Of a DNA stretch of 64,000 nt, positions 9,289 through 21,570 are shown one piece after another. A program made the translations under genes and the position numbers. Source of the stretch: Demequina sp. NBRC 110057 (GTDB lineage: Bacteria; Actinomycetota; Actinomycetes; Actinomycetales; Demequinaceae); the NCBI RefSeq assembly GCF_002090175.1, contig NZ_BBRN01000005.1, forward strand, positions 1 to 64,000, given 5' to 3'. The notes beneath the pieces were generated by a model. It searched no databases and was not told where the DNA came from. It saw only the letters and a list, made by a program, of their open reading frames with translations. Each line of letters begins with the position of its first letter. Position 1 is the first letter of the stretch.

Positions 9289-12062
9289 CGTATTCCGTGA
9301 ACGGCACTCCCGTGACGGGCGAGCCCGCCCCCGGCCAGTGCCTGCGCACCTTCCTGCGCGCCGCGGGCCACGTCGAGGTGAAGAAGGGCTGCGACTCCGG
9401 CGACTGCGGCGCGTGCTCGGTCCTGATCGACGGTCGCGCGGTGCACTCGTGCATTACCCCCGCCCAGCGGGCCAATGGCCGCGAGGTCACCACCGCGGCG
9501 GGGCTCGGCGACGACGGCGCGCTCGCCCCCGTCCAGGAGGCCCTCGCCGATCACCTGGGATTCCAGTGCGGCTTCTGCACCCCCGGCATGGCCGTCACCG
9601 CATCGACCCTCAACCCGGAGCTCGCCGACGATCCCGACGCGCTAGCGCGGGCGATGCGCGGCAACCTGTGCCGCTGCACGGGCTACCGGCCCATCCGCGA
9701 GGCCATCACGCACTCGCTGTGCGGCTCCGCCGAGGGCTGCGGCGGCTGCTCCCGCACCCTGTCGCGGACGGCCGATGCCGGCGCGGGCCCCGCGTCCGAG
9801 GGCGTGGGCGCCGCGGTCGCGCACCCCGCGGCGGACAGGATCGTGGCGGGGCGCGAGCCGTTCACGTTCGACGAGGCTCCCGCCGACACTGCGTACGTTG
9901 CGGTGCTGGGCTCGCCGCACGCGCACGCCAGGGTGCTCGCGATCGACGCCACCACGGCGCTTGCCATGGACGGCGTCCTCGCCGTCCTCACCCACGAGGA
10001 CGCCCCCGACGTGTGGTTCTCGACAGCGCGCCACGAGCACCGCGAGGACGACCCGGACGACACGCGCGTCATCGACTCCGTCATGCGCTTCGTGGGCCAG
10101 CGGGTCGCGGCGGTCGTGGCCGAGACCCAGCGCGTCGCCGACCTCGCCACCCAGAGCCTTGTCGTCGAGTACGAGGTGCTTCCTCACGTGCTCGACCCCG
10201 AGGAGGCCCGCTCCCCCGGCGCTCCGGTGCTTCACCCGCATCGCACCCCCGCCGACCGTGTCGCCGACGCGAATCGGAACGTCGTCGCCGCCGCCCACGA
10301 CGCGACGGGCGACGTGGAGGCGGCGCTTGCCGCCTCGGCCGCCACCGCATCGGGCACCTGGACCACGTCCCGGGTGACGCACGCCCAGCTCGAGACGCAC
10401 GGCGCTATCGCGTGGGTGGCCGACGACGGCAGGCTCACGGTGCGCACCAGTTCGCAGGTGCCTTTCCTCGTGCGCGACGAGCTGGCGCACGTGCTGGGCC
10501 GCGAGCGCGACAGCGTGCGGGTGTTCGCGGCGCGCGTGGGAGGCGGGTTCGGAGGCAAGCAGGAGATGTTCTGCGAGGACCTCGTCGCGCTTGCCACGCT
10601 GCGCGTGGGACGCCCCGTCGCGTACGAGATGACGCGCGAGGAGGAGTTCGTCCGCACGTCGGTGCGCCACCCCTTCAGGGTCAGCGTGCGCGCGGGCGCC
10701 GACGCCTCGGGTCGCCTCACCGCCCTCCACGTGGACGTCCTCAGCGACACTGGCGCGTACGGCAACCACGCCATCGGCGTCATGTTCCACGGCTGCTCGG
10801 AGTCGATCGCGGTCTACCGGGCGCCGGTCAAGCGGCTCGACGCCGAGGTGGTCTACACGAACAACGTTCCCTCGGGCGCGTTCCGCGGGTACGGCCTGGG
10901 GCAGGTCATCTTTGCGATCGAGTCCGCGCTGGACGAGCTCGCCCTGCAGCTGGGAATCGACCCCTTCGAGATTCGCCGGCTCAACGCCGTACGCCCGGGC
11001 GACGACTTCATCGTCGCCGGGGCTCCCGAGGAGGACCTGGTGTTCGGCTCGTACGGGCTCGACGAGTGCCTCGACCTCGCGCGCGCCTCGCTCGCGGGGC
11101 CCGACGACGTCGCGGCGCCCGACGGCTGGGACGTGGGCGAGGGCGTGGCGGCGTCGATGATCGCGACGGTTCCCCCGCGCGGGCATCTCGCCTCCGCCTC
11201 GATCGCCGTCGACTCCGACGGCGTGTTCCACGCTCGCTCGGGGACCGCCGAGTTCGGCAACGGGACCACCACTGTGCACGGGCAGATCGTCGCCTCCGCC
11301 TTCGGCGTGCCGCGCTCGCGGGTCACGCTCACCCACGCCGACACCGACGCCGTGCGCTACGACACCGGGGCGTTCGGCTCGACGGGCATCGTCGTCGCGG
11401 GTAAGGCGCTCCACGCCGCGTGCGAGGCGCTCGCCTCGGCACTGGTCAACGCCGGGGCGCGGGTACTGGGACTGAGCGCCGACGAGTGCGCCGTGGGGTC
11501 CGACGGGGTGTCGGCAGGGGGCCGCACCGTGGGCTGGGAGGAGCTCGTGGCCGCGGTCGAGCCCGCACACCGGCGCGACGGCCTGGCCTACGCGGAGTCG
11601 CACCTCGACCAGCGCGAGCGCTCCGTGGCGTTCAATGTCCAGGCGTTCAGGGTCGCCGTGCGGCGCGACACAGGCGAGGTGCGCATCCTGCGCTCGGTCC
11701 ACGCCGCCGATGCAGGGGTGGTCCTCAACCCGGCCCAGTGCCTGGGCCAGATCGAGGGAGGGGTGGCCCAGGGCATCGGCTCCGCGCTGTACGAGGAGGT
11801 GATGATCGGCGCCGACGGCGCCGTGGCCAACCCCGCCTTCCGCCAGTACCGGGTCCCGCAGATGGCGGACGTGCCCGTCACTCACGTGCAGTTCGCGTCG
11901 ACCTCGGACGCGCTGGGCCCACACGGTGCCAAGTCGATGTCCGAGTCGCCCTACAACCCCGTGGCGCCCGCGCTCGCCAACGCGATCCGGCGCGCGGTGG
12001 GGGTGCGCCCTTACGGCCTGCCGATGTCCCGCGACCGCGTCTGGCGGATGCTGCGGGACTGA
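9285..12062 (+). CDS. Xanthine dehydrogenase, fused 2Fe-2S and molybdopterin subunit
   Basis: Oxidises hypoxanthine/xanthine to urate. 925 residues. Residues 1-140 form the FeS part: Cys36, 41, 44, 56 (plant ferredoxin cluster) and Cys95, 98, 129, 131 (second cluster). The Mo part starts near 165 with GGGFGGK at 419-425, AFRG at 532-535 and the catalytic Glu at 887 in a KSMSESP loop. Fusion of FeS and Mo parts with the FAD subunit separate is less common than three genes or one long chain. The linker has three extra cysteines (146, 152, 155) in a C-x5-C-x2-C pattern. Substrate call rests on xdhC, uricase and guanine deaminase nearby; aldehyde oxidation is the alternative. Confidence 0.88.
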   Translation: MTYSVNGTPVTGEPAPGQCLRTFLRAAGHVEVKKGCDSGDCGACSVLIDGRAVHSCITPAQRANGREVTTAAGLGDDGALAPVQEALADHLGFQCGFCTPGMAVTASTLNPELADDPDALARAMRGNLCRCTGYRPIREAITHSLCGSAEGCGGCSRTLSRTADAGAGPASEGVGAAVAHPAADRIVAGREPFTFDEAPADTAYVAVLGSPHAHARVLAIDATTALAMDGVLAVLTHEDAPDVWFSTARHEHREDDPDDTRVIDSVMRFVGQRVAAVVAETQRVADLATQSLVVEYEVLPHVLDPEEARSPGAPVLHPHRTPADRVADANRNVVAAAHDATGDVEAALAASAATASGTWTTSRVTHAQLETHGAIAWVADDGRLTVRTSSQVPFLVRDELAHVLGRERDSVRVFAARVGGGFGGKQEMFCEDLVALATLRVGRPVAYEMTREEEFVRTSVRHPFRVSVRAGADASGRLTALHVDVLSDTGAYGNHAIGVMFHGCSESIAVYRAPVKRLDAEVVYTNNVPSGAFRGYGLGQVIFAIESALDELALQLGIDPFEIRRLNAVRPGDDFIVAGAPEEDLVFGSYGLDECLDLARASLAGPDDVAAPDGWDVGEGVAASMIATVPPRGHLASASIAVDSDGVFHARSGTAEFGNGTTTVHGQIVASAFGVPRSRVTLTHADTDAVRYDTGAFGSTGIVVAGKALHAACEALASALVNAGARVLGLSADECAVGSDGVSAGGRTVGWEELVAAVEPAHRRDGLAYAESHLDQRERSVAFNVQAFRVAVRRDTGEVRILRSVHAADAGVVLNPAQCLGQIEGGVAQGIGSALYEEVMIGADGAVANPAFRQYRVPQMADVPVTHVQFASTSDALGPHGAKSMSESPYNPVAPALANAIRRAVGVRPYGLPMSRDRVWRMLRD

Positions 12063-12094
12063 CCGCGGACGGCGGGCTCGCACCCAGCGCCCGA

Positions 12095-12122
12095 TAACTA
12101 TACAATCATGTTTGTATAGTTA
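12095..12122. promoter_or_regulatory. TetR-type operator before the MFS pump
   Basis: Perfect 11-bp inverted repeat TAACTATACAA / TTGTATAGTTA with a six-base centre, strikingly AT-rich for this genome. It lies 18 bases before the MFS start and includes -10-like TATA sequences, so a bound repressor would block transcription. The TetR gene at the end of the same operon is the natural ligand. Confidence 0.75.
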
Positions 12123-12140
12123 AGGCTGGGAGGCATTCGC

Positions 12141-13649
12141 GTGAGTCACATGTCGGCACGGCGGCGGTGGGCGCTGCTCGTCACCGTAGGAGCGGGCCTA
12201 CTCCTCATCACCCTCGACAATTCAGTCCTCTACACGGCGCTGCCCAGCCTGACCGAGGACCTGGGCGCGAGCAGCTCCCAGGCGCTGTGGATCATCAACG
12301 CGTACCCAGTCGTGATGGCGGGCCTGCTGCTCGGAGCCGGCACCCTTGGCGACAGGGTGGGTCACCGGCGCATGTTCGTCATCGGCCTCGTCATCTTCGG
12401 CGCCGCGTCTCTCTTCGCGGCGTTCTCCACGACCCCTGGCATGCTCATCGCGGCCCGCGCCGTCCTGGCCTGCGGAGCCGCGGCGATGATGCCCGCCACC
12501 CTCGCGCTCATCCGCCTCACGTTCCACGACGCCCGCGAGCGCAACCTCGCCATCGCCATCTGGGGAAGCCTGTCCGTGGTGGGCGCCGCGCTGGGGCCCA
12601 TCGTGGGAGGCACCCTGCTCGCCCACTTCTGGTGGGGCTCCGTGTTCCTCATCAACGTGCCGGTCATCCTGGTGACCCTCGTGGCGGTCGGCGTGGTCGC
12701 GCCGCGCAACGACCCGGACCCCACGAAGTCGTGGGACCTCGTGTCCTCCCTGCAGGCGCTCGTGGGCCTCGTCGGCGCGGTGCTCGTCATCAAGGAGCTC
12801 GCGCACGTCCCCCAGCACTGGCCGACCATCGTCGTGGCCGCCCTCGCTTCGGCCGCGGGCTGCACCGCCTTCGTCAGGCGCCAGCGCCGCCTTGCCCAGC
12901 CACTCCTGTCCTTCGCTATCTTCCGCAATCGCGCCTTCTCGGGCGGCGTGCTGGCCGCCGTGTTCTCGATGTTCGCGATCGCCGGCGCGCAGCTGGTGAC
13001 GACGCAGCGCCTCCAACTTGTCGAGGGCTTCTCTCCGCTCAAGGCCGGCCTGGTGGTCGCCGTGATCGCGCTGGGTTCGCTTCCGTCGACCATCCTTGGC
13101 GGCGCCTTCCTCCACGTGATCGGCCTGCGCACCCTCATCGCCGGGGGACTGGGGCTCGCGGCCGCGGGAGTGGCCGTCGCTACGGCTGGCGTCGCCTGGG
13201 GCGGCGGCCTGGCCGTGCTCGTGGCCGGCTTCGCCCTGGTCGGGATCGGCCTGGGAGCCGCGTTCTCCGTCGCCTCCGCGGCGATCATGGGCAACGCTCC
13301 CCCGCGCGAGGCGGGGATGGCGGCCTCCGTCGAGGAGGTGTCGTACGAGTTCGGCTCGCTGTCGGCGGTGGCCCTCCTCGGGAGCCTCGTCACCTTCCTC
13401 TACTCGGTCACCGTCGCACTGCCGGCCGATGCGCCGGAGGCCGCGCGCGACAGCCTCGCCGGCGCCATCGGCGTCGCCGACGGCCAGCCTGCGCTCCTGG
13501 AGGCCGCCTTCGCCGCCTACGACGGCGCGTACGTGGCGACGATGGTGACGCTCGCCGTCGCGCTCGGCGCGGGAGCGCTCCTCACCGCTCGCGTGTTGCG
13601 CGACTATGGTCCACGGACGGAGGCCATGACGTATGCCGACAATCACTAG
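12141..13649 (+). CDS. MFS drug exporter, DHA2 (14-TM) family
   Basis: Proton-driven multidrug exporter of the QacA/SmvA/EmrB type, 502 residues with about 14 hydrophobic segments. Family marks are LDNSVLYTALPSL in helix 1, GDRVGHRRMF in loop 2-3 and an Arg-containing segment after helix 4. Start GTG 12141 has GGGAGG seven bases upstream. Followed by a TetR gene 21 bases later, with a palindromic operator ahead of both, a standard self-repressed efflux unit. The drug is unknown. Confidence 0.9.
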   Translation: MSHMSARRRWALLVTVGAGLLLITLDNSVLYTALPSLTEDLGASSSQALWIINAYPVVMAGLLLGAGTLGDRVGHRRMFVIGLVIFGAASLFAAFSTTPGMLIAARAVLACGAAAMMPATLALIRLTFHDARERNLAIAIWGSLSVVGAALGPIVGGTLLAHFWWGSVFLINVPVILVTLVAVGVVAPRNDPDPTKSWDLVSSLQALVGLVGAVLVIKELAHVPQHWPTIVVAALASAAGCTAFVRRQRRLAQPLLSFAIFRNRAFSGGVLAAVFSMFAIAGAQLVTTQRLQLVEGFSPLKAGLVVAVIALGSLPSTILGGAFLHVIGLRTLIAGGLGLAAAGVAVATAGVAWGGGLAVLVAGFALVGIGLGAAFSVASAAIMGNAPPREAGMAASVEEVSYEFGSLSAVALLGSLVTFLYSVTVALPADAPEAARDSLAGAIGVADGQPALLEAAFAAYDGAYVATMVTLAVALGAGALLTARVLRDYGPRTEAMTYADNH

Positions 13650-13670
13650 CCCGCACCCCTGGAGCGACAG

Positions 13671-14219
13671 ATGAGGCCCAGCAACAAGACCACGATCCTC
13701 GAGGCCGCCGCCACCGTGGTCGAGGAACACGGCGTCACCTCCGTCACCTTCGAGTCCGTCGCGTCCGCGGCGGGGATCACGCGGGGCGGCATCACGTATC
13801 ACTTCCCGTCGCGCGACGCGCTCGTGCGTGCGCTCCACGAGCACATGGCACACCGGTGGGAGCAACAACTCGAACTTGTCTGCGGCAAGCCCGCGCACGA
13901 GGCCTCCGAGTCCGAGCGCCTGGCGGCGTACGTCCGTGCATGCGCCACCGCGGCCTCGCGCGGTGAGCTCCAGATGCTGCTCGACAGCCCTCACACCGAG
14001 TACGAGGAGGTGTGGACGGCCACCATGGAGCGGTGGGTGCCGGCCTCCGCCGAGGCGACCGGCACCGGCCCCGTCACGCTCACGATGATCGCGCTGCTCG
14101 CAGGAGACGGACTGTGGGTCAACGAGGCGATCACCAGGAGCGAGCTCTCCCACGAGCGTCGACTCGAGGTGGCCGATGCGATCATCCGCCTGGTCGAGGG
14201 ATCTACCCCGTCGGCGTGA
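13671..14219 (+). CDS. TetR-family repressor of the MFS pump
   Basis: DNA-binding repressor of 182 residues with the TetR helix-turn-helix at about residues 22-50 (FESVASAAGITRGGITYHFPSRD) and a variable ligand-binding C-terminal part. Sits directly after the MFS gene and probably binds the palindrome at 12095-12122, so it controls its own synthesis and the pump. The effector is likely a pump substrate. Confidence 0.88.
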   Translation: MRPSNKTTILEAAATVVEEHGVTSVTFESVASAAGITRGGITYHFPSRDALVRALHEHMAHRWEQQLELVCGKPAHEASESERLAAYVRACATAASRGELQMLLDSPHTEYEEVWTATMERWVPASAEATGTGPVTLTMIALLAGDGLWVNEAITRSELSHERRLEVADAIIRLVEGSTPSA

Positions 14220-14231
14220 CGCCGCCGCTTG

Positions 14232-15203
14232 TCAGGCGCGGGCGTGGATGGTCGCGGAGGCGCGCTCGCTGAGGTGACCGCCCTCGCGCCCGTGCGCGTC
14301 CGCCACCATCTGCGCCACGATCGAGACAGCCGTCTGCGCGGGGGACGCGCCCCCGAGGTCGAGCCCGATGGGGCTGCGCAGCCGGGCCAACGCCGACTCC
14401 GGAACGCCCGCCTCTCGCAGCAGCTCGCGGCGCCTGGCGTCCGTGCGGCGCGACCCCATCGCGCCCACGAATCCGGCCCCGCTCCCGAGCGCCGCCACGA
14501 GCGCGGGGATGTCGAAGCGCTCCTCATGAGTGAGGACGCAGATCGCGTCGCGAGGGCCGATGCCGGCGGCCGCCACGTACTCCCCCGGCCAGGCACGAAT
14601 CACCTCGTGGGCGTCCGGGTGCCGGCGCGCGGTGGCGAAGGCCGGACGCGCGTCAACCACCGTGATGCGGTACCCGAGCGGCAGCGCGGCCGTCGCGAGC
14701 GCCGAGGCGAAGTCGACGGCGCCGACGATGACGAGCCGCGGCGCCGCCTCGCGCGCCAGGCGCAGCGTGCCCGCGGTGGCGGCCGGGGCATCGGCCACCC
14801 GCACGTGACCCGAGGCGAGGTCGACGTCGAGCGCCGCCGCCTCGCCGCGCGAGGCGAGGCGCAACTGAGAGCGCACCGCGGCATCGGCCGGGTCAAGGAC
14901 TGAGGCAACGACGCCGAGGTGGCCACCGCACGATAGGCCGGCGGCGAGCGCGTCGTCGTCTGACAGCCCCAGGTCGGTGGAGGCGACGCCGAGCGTGCCC
15001 GCCAGCGCGGCGAGGGCAAGTTCGTAGGCCTCGGACTCCACGCAGCCACCAGAGATGGCGCCGATCACCTCACCGGCATCGTCGACCGCCATGGCGGACC
15101 CGACGGTGCGGGGCGCCGAGCCGTGGACCGCCGCGACAGTCACGACGCCCACGCGCCGCCCCAGGCTGAGCGAGCGCTCGATCTCGTGGGCGATGTCCAA
15201 CAT
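14232..15203 (-). CDS. xdhC: XdhC-type molybdenum cofactor insertion protein
   Basis: XdhC/CoxI family chaperone, 323 residues, that binds Moco, promotes its sulfuration and inserts it into xanthine dehydrogenase. The N-terminal XdhC_CoxI domain has GSAPRTVGS and SGGCVE motifs; a CGG motif follows near residue 92; the C-terminal Rossmann-type domain spans about 150-300 and ends with a GLDLGGASPAQTAVSI signature. A TAGAGT -10 box lies six bases before the ATG, so the transcript is probably leaderless. It is divergent from allantoinase and separated from the xdh structural genes by the MFS/TetR unit. Confidence 0.92.
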   Translation of the reverse strand: MLDIAHEIERSLSLGRRVGVVTVAAVHGSAPRTVGSAMAVDDAGEVIGAISGGCVESEAYELALAALAGTLGVASTDLGLSDDDALAAGLSCGGHLGVVASVLDPADAAVRSQLRLASRGEAAALDVDLASGHVRVADAPAATAGTLRLAREAAPRLVIVGAVDFASALATAALPLGYRITVVDARPAFATARRHPDAHEVIRAWPGEYVAAAGIGPRDAICVLTHEERFDIPALVAALGSGAGFVGAMGSRRTDARRRELLREAGVPESALARLRSPIGLDLGGASPAQTAVSIVAQMVADAHGREGGHLSERASATIHARA

Positions 15204-15225
15204 GAAGCGACTCTACGACTCGACT

Positions 15226-15241
15226 GTTTCCGCGGCGTTGC
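15226..15241. promoter_or_regulatory. GlnR-like box between xdhC and allantoinase
   Basis: On the minus strand the sequence reads GCAAC-n6-GAAAC, one base off the GTnAC-n6-GAAAC consensus of GlnR. It overlaps the expected -35 position of the leaderless xdhC promoter (-10 TAGAGT at 15210-15215) and lies 57-72 bases before the leaderless allantoinase start (-10 TAGTGT at 15286-15291), a usual distance for activation. By eye only. Confidence 0.45.
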
Positions 15242-15297
15242 CGTGGCCGACCCACGCTCGACACGCGCCCGCAACACGGTGTCCCTAGTGTCGAGCC

Positions 15298-16635
15298 ATG
15301 ACGGACATCGACCTGGTAGTGCGGGCGCGGCGCACGCTGATCGGCGACGAATGGCAGCCGGCGGCCGTCGCCGTGCGGGCCGGCGTGATCGTCACCGTGG
15401 CCGGGATCGACGCCGAGCTCGACGCCGCCGAGGACGTGACGCTCGCCGACGACGAGGTGCTCCTGCCCGGGGTGGTCGACACCCACGTGCACGTCAACGA
15501 GCCCGGCCGCACCGAGTGGGAGGGCTTCACCTCGGCGACGCTCGCCGCCGCCGCCGGCGGCACCACCACGCTGCTGGACATGCCGCTGAACTCCATTCCA
15601 CCCACCACCACCGTGGAGGCGCTGCTCCTCAAGCGCACCGCCGCCGCGCCGCAGGTGAGCATGGACGTGGGCTTCTGGGGTGGCGCGATCCCCTCCTCGC
15701 TGGGCCATCTACGCGAACTTCACGACGCGGGAGTATTCGGCTTCAAGTGCTTCCTGTCACCCTCGGGCGTGGACGAGTTCCCGCACCTGACGCGCGACCA
15801 GCTGCGCGAGGCGGCGACCGAGATCGCGGCCTTCGACGGACTGCTGATCGTCCACGCCGAGGACCCCGACGCGCTGCTTCCCCACGCGGGCGGCTCCGAC
15901 TACGACGACTTCGTGGCGTCGCGGCCCGACGCCGCCGAGACGGACGCGATCGACGCGGTCATCGCGGCGGCGCGGGACACGGGCTGCCGGGTCCACATCC
16001 TTCACCTGTCCTCCGCCGCAGCGCTTCCCGCGATTCGCGCCGCCAAGGCCGACGGCGTGCGCCTCACGGTCGAGACCTGCCCGCACTACCTGACGTTCGA
16101 CGCCGCGACGATCCCCGACGGCGCGACCCAGTACAAGTGCTGCCCTCCCGTGCGCGACGCCGCCAACAGGGAGGCGCTGTGGGAGGCGCTCATCGACGGC
16201 ACGATCGACCTCGTGGCCTCCGACCACTCCCCCGCGACCGCCGAGCTCAAGGTGGGGGCCGACGGCGACTGGGCGCGCGCGTGGGGCGGGATCTCCGGGG
16301 TGCAGGTCATGCTCGCCGCCGTCGCCTCGGGCGCCGCCGCGCGCGACGTGCCGCTGGCCGATGCCGCGGCGTGGGTGACGCGTCGCCCTGCCGCCTTCGC
16401 GGGGCTGACGGACAAGGGGTCGATCGAGGTGGGCAACCGCGGCGACCTCGTGGCCTTCGCGCCCGCCGAGCGCTGGACCGTCCACGCCGCCGACCTCGCG
16501 CATCGCAATCCCGTCAGCGCCTTCGACGGCCACGAGCTCACCGGGCGCACCCGCCGCACCTGGCTCGCCGGCACACAGATCTTCCCGGCGCGTGCCGACG
16601 CACGCCGGACGGGCCGGCTGATCGAGCGGCACTAA
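15298..16635 (+). CDS. allB: Allantoinase
   Basis: Opens the allantoin ring to allantoate. 445 residues, cyclic amidohydrolase fold. Metal centre residues visible: His63 and His65 in DTHVHVNEPG, Lys150 (the carboxylated lysine) in FGFKCFL, His186 in VHAED, His236 in HLSSA and Asp309 in SDHSP; ETCPHYLT at 259-266 is the family signature. The -10 box TAGTGT ends six bases before the ATG, pointing to a leaderless mRNA. Uricase follows 59 bases later on the same strand. Confidence 0.95.
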   Translation: MTDIDLVVRARRTLIGDEWQPAAVAVRAGVIVTVAGIDAELDAAEDVTLADDEVLLPGVVDTHVHVNEPGRTEWEGFTSATLAAAAGGTTTLLDMPLNSIPPTTTVEALLLKRTAAAPQVSMDVGFWGGAIPSSLGHLRELHDAGVFGFKCFLSPSGVDEFPHLTRDQLREAATEIAAFDGLLIVHAEDPDALLPHAGGSDYDDFVASRPDAAETDAIDAVIAAARDTGCRVHILHLSSAAALPAIRAAKADGVRLTVETCPHYLTFDAATIPDGATQYKCCPPVRDAANREALWEALIDGTIDLVASDHSPATAELKVGADGDWARAWGGISGVQVMLAAVASGAAARDVPLADAAAWVTRRPAAFAGLTDKGSIEVGNRGDLVAFAPAERWTVHAADLAHRNPVSAFDGHELTGRTRRTWLAGTQIFPARADARRTGRLIERH

Positions 16636-16694
16636 GCCGCCGCATCGGCCACATGGACGCGGGGCGACCCGCACGGACACGCAAGGAGGGCCGC

Positions 16695-17603
16695 ATGGCC
16701 ATCACCCTGGGACCGCACCAGTACGGCAAGGCGGAGAACCGGATCGTGCGCATCGTGCGCGACACCGCCCGCCACGAGATCACGGACGTCAACGTCTCCA
16801 CCTGCCTGCGCGGCGGGTTCGACGACGCCCACCTCACCGGCGACCAGGCAACCGTGCTACCCACCGACACCCAGAAGCAGACCGCCTACGCGTACGCGAA
16901 GACCGTGGGGCTGAACCCCATCGAGGACTACGCGCTCGCGCTCGCGCGCCACTTCGTGGACGATGTGAAGCCCGTGACCGGCGCGCGCATCGAGGTCGAG
17001 GAATTCGCCTGGGAGCGCGTCATTGTCGACGGGGCCGGCCATGACCACACGTGGGCGCGCACCGGCCGGGAGGTGCGGACCGCGGCGATCACCGTGGACG
17101 GCAGCGGGGACGCGCGCGTCGAACATGTCATTCAGGGCCTCAAGGACCTCACGCTGCTGAAGTCCACCGGGTCCGAATTCCACGGGTTCCTGGAGGACGA
17201 GTTCACGGTGCTCGCGCCCACGGACGACCGCGTGATGGCAACGTCGCTCGTCGCGTCCTGGAGGCTGGCGCCCGGCGCGAGCGCCGACTGGAACGGGCTG
17301 TACTCGTCCGTTGCCGGAATCCTCGCCGCCGTGTTCGCCACCCACCAGTCGCTGGCGCTGCAGCAGACCCTGTTCGAGATGGGCCGCGCCGTGCTCGAGG
17401 CTCACGAGTCAGTCGTGGAGATTCGCCTGTCCGCCCCCAACAAGCACCACTTCGACTACGACCTGGGGCGCTTCGGGATCGAGAACCACGGCGAGGTGTT
17501 CCACGCCGACGACCGGCCGTACGGGCTGATTCAGGCCTCGGTGGTGCGGGACGAGTTCCCGCCCGCGCCGCTCGCGTGGGAGAAGTACACCGGACTGGTG
17601 TAG
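16695..17603 (+). CDS. Urate oxidase (uricase)
   Basis: Cofactor-free oxidation of urate to 5-hydroxyisourate. 302 residues, the usual length, as two tandem T-fold halves. Active-site residues are Lys11 (YGKAENR) and Thr57 in PTDTQKQT; SEFHGF in the middle and NKHHFDYDL near the end are family marks. Start ATG 16695 has AAGGAGGG four bases upstream. The sequence reads PucL-type but without the OHCU decarboxylase fusion found in Bacillus; that enzyme is encoded separately at 37281. Confidence 0.95.
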   Translation: MAITLGPHQYGKAENRIVRIVRDTARHEITDVNVSTCLRGGFDDAHLTGDQATVLPTDTQKQTAYAYAKTVGLNPIEDYALALARHFVDDVKPVTGARIEVEEFAWERVIVDGAGHDHTWARTGREVRTAAITVDGSGDARVEHVIQGLKDLTLLKSTGSEFHGFLEDEFTVLAPTDDRVMATSLVASWRLAPGASADWNGLYSSVAGILAAVFATHQSLALQQTLFEMGRAVLEAHESVVEIRLSAPNKHHFDYDLGRFGIENHGEVFHADDRPYGLIQASVVRDEFPPAPLAWEKYTGLV

Positions 17604-17690
17604 CGGCGCTCTCCCGCCGTCCGCCCTGGCGGTAGATACCGTGGCGTCCATGTCGACGCCTCAAATCCCGGGCGACGTCCCCAGAAGCGA

Positions 17691-17725
17691 CGAGGGCCCC
17701 GCACCGTGATGGTGCGGGGCCCTCG
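17691..17725. terminator. Bidirectional terminator, uricase / nrdF
   Basis: Perfect 15-bp stem CGAGGGCCCCGCACC / GGTGCGGGGCCCTCG with a five-base loop, between the convergent uricase and nrdF genes. There is no long T-run, as is usual in actinobacteria. Confidence 0.85.
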
Positions 17726-17741
17726 CGCATGACGGGTGGGG

Positions 17742-20882
<3,141 letters not shown>

Positions 20883-20886
<4 letters not shown>

Positions 20887-21284
20887 TGTTGCTTCCACAG
20901 TTCTTCCAATCCGTCGCGGACCGCAGTGACGTCGTCCTGCGTTCCAAAGAGCTCGAACTTGTATAGGTGGGGCACGTGGCACTTGGCGGCGATGATGTCG
21001 CCCGCCTTGCAGTAACCAGTGCCGAAGTTGGTGTTCCCGGCGCTGATCACGCCCCGAATGTACGAGCGGTTGTGCTCGTCATTCAGGAACTTGATGACCT
21101 GCTTGGGGACGGCTCCCTTACCGTTGCCGCCTCCGTACGTGGGGACGATGAGCACATACGGCTCGTCGACCTTGAGGGGCTCCTCGGTGGGGAGCAGTGG
21201 GATCCGCTCGGCCGGCACGCCCAACTTCTCGACGAATCGGCGGGTGTTCTCCGATGTCGAACTGAAGTAGACCAGCGAGGCCAT
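20883..21284 (-). CDS. nrdI: NrdI flavodoxin
   Basis: FMN-binding flavodoxin-like protein, 133 residues, that supplies oxidant for assembly of the manganese-tyrosyl cofactor in NrdF. The N-terminal [15 protein letters not shown] is the phosphate-binding loop, and PTYGGG and GNTNFG are typical NrdI loops. Located between nrdH (11 bases) and nrdE (4-base overlap). Confidence 0.95.
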
Positions 21285-21295
21285 ACGGGACTCCG

Positions 21296-21532
21296 TCAGG
21301 AAGCGGCGCGCTCGGCCAGCTTCGCGATGCGGTCGGGCTGAAAGCCCGACCAGTGCTCGTCACCGGCGATGACCACGGGAGCCTGAAGGTAGCCCAGCTT
21401 CATCACGGTGTCGTAGGCGTCCTGGTCCTCGGTGACGTCGAAGATCTCGAACTCGAGATCGGCACGCTCGAGCGCCTTCTTGGTCGCCGTGCACTGCACG
21501 CAAGCGGGCTTCGAGTAGACCGAGATCGTCAT
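21296..21532 (-). CDS. nrdH: Glutaredoxin-like NrdH
   Basis: Small thiol-disulfide protein of 78 residues that hands electrons from thioredoxin reductase to NrdE. Redox pair Cys11-Val-Gln-Cys14, and the C-terminal WSGFQPDRI motif that marks NrdH instead of classical glutaredoxin. First gene of the operon; AAAGGAAG precedes the ATG. Two NrdR boxes lie just upstream. Confidence 0.96.
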   Translation of the reverse strand: MTISVYSKPACVQCTATKKALERADLEFEIFDVTEDQDAYDTVMKLGYLQAPVVIAGDEHWSGFQPDRIAKLAERAAS

Positions 21533-21570
21533 GAGGACTTCCTTTCGGGGACGGATTCGAGGACAACGAA

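Noticed and set aside
9642-12083. Long open frame (over 800 codons) antisense to the XDH FeS-Mo gene
   Set aside because: Composition is Arg/His/Gly-rich with no domain, it mirrors the codon pattern of the real gene, and it has no ribosome binding site. High GC makes such frames common.
12222-14153. Open frame of about 640 codons antisense to the MFS and TetR genes
   Set aside because: Low-complexity Gly/Arg/His/Asp protein, no homology motif; shadow of the plus-strand genes.
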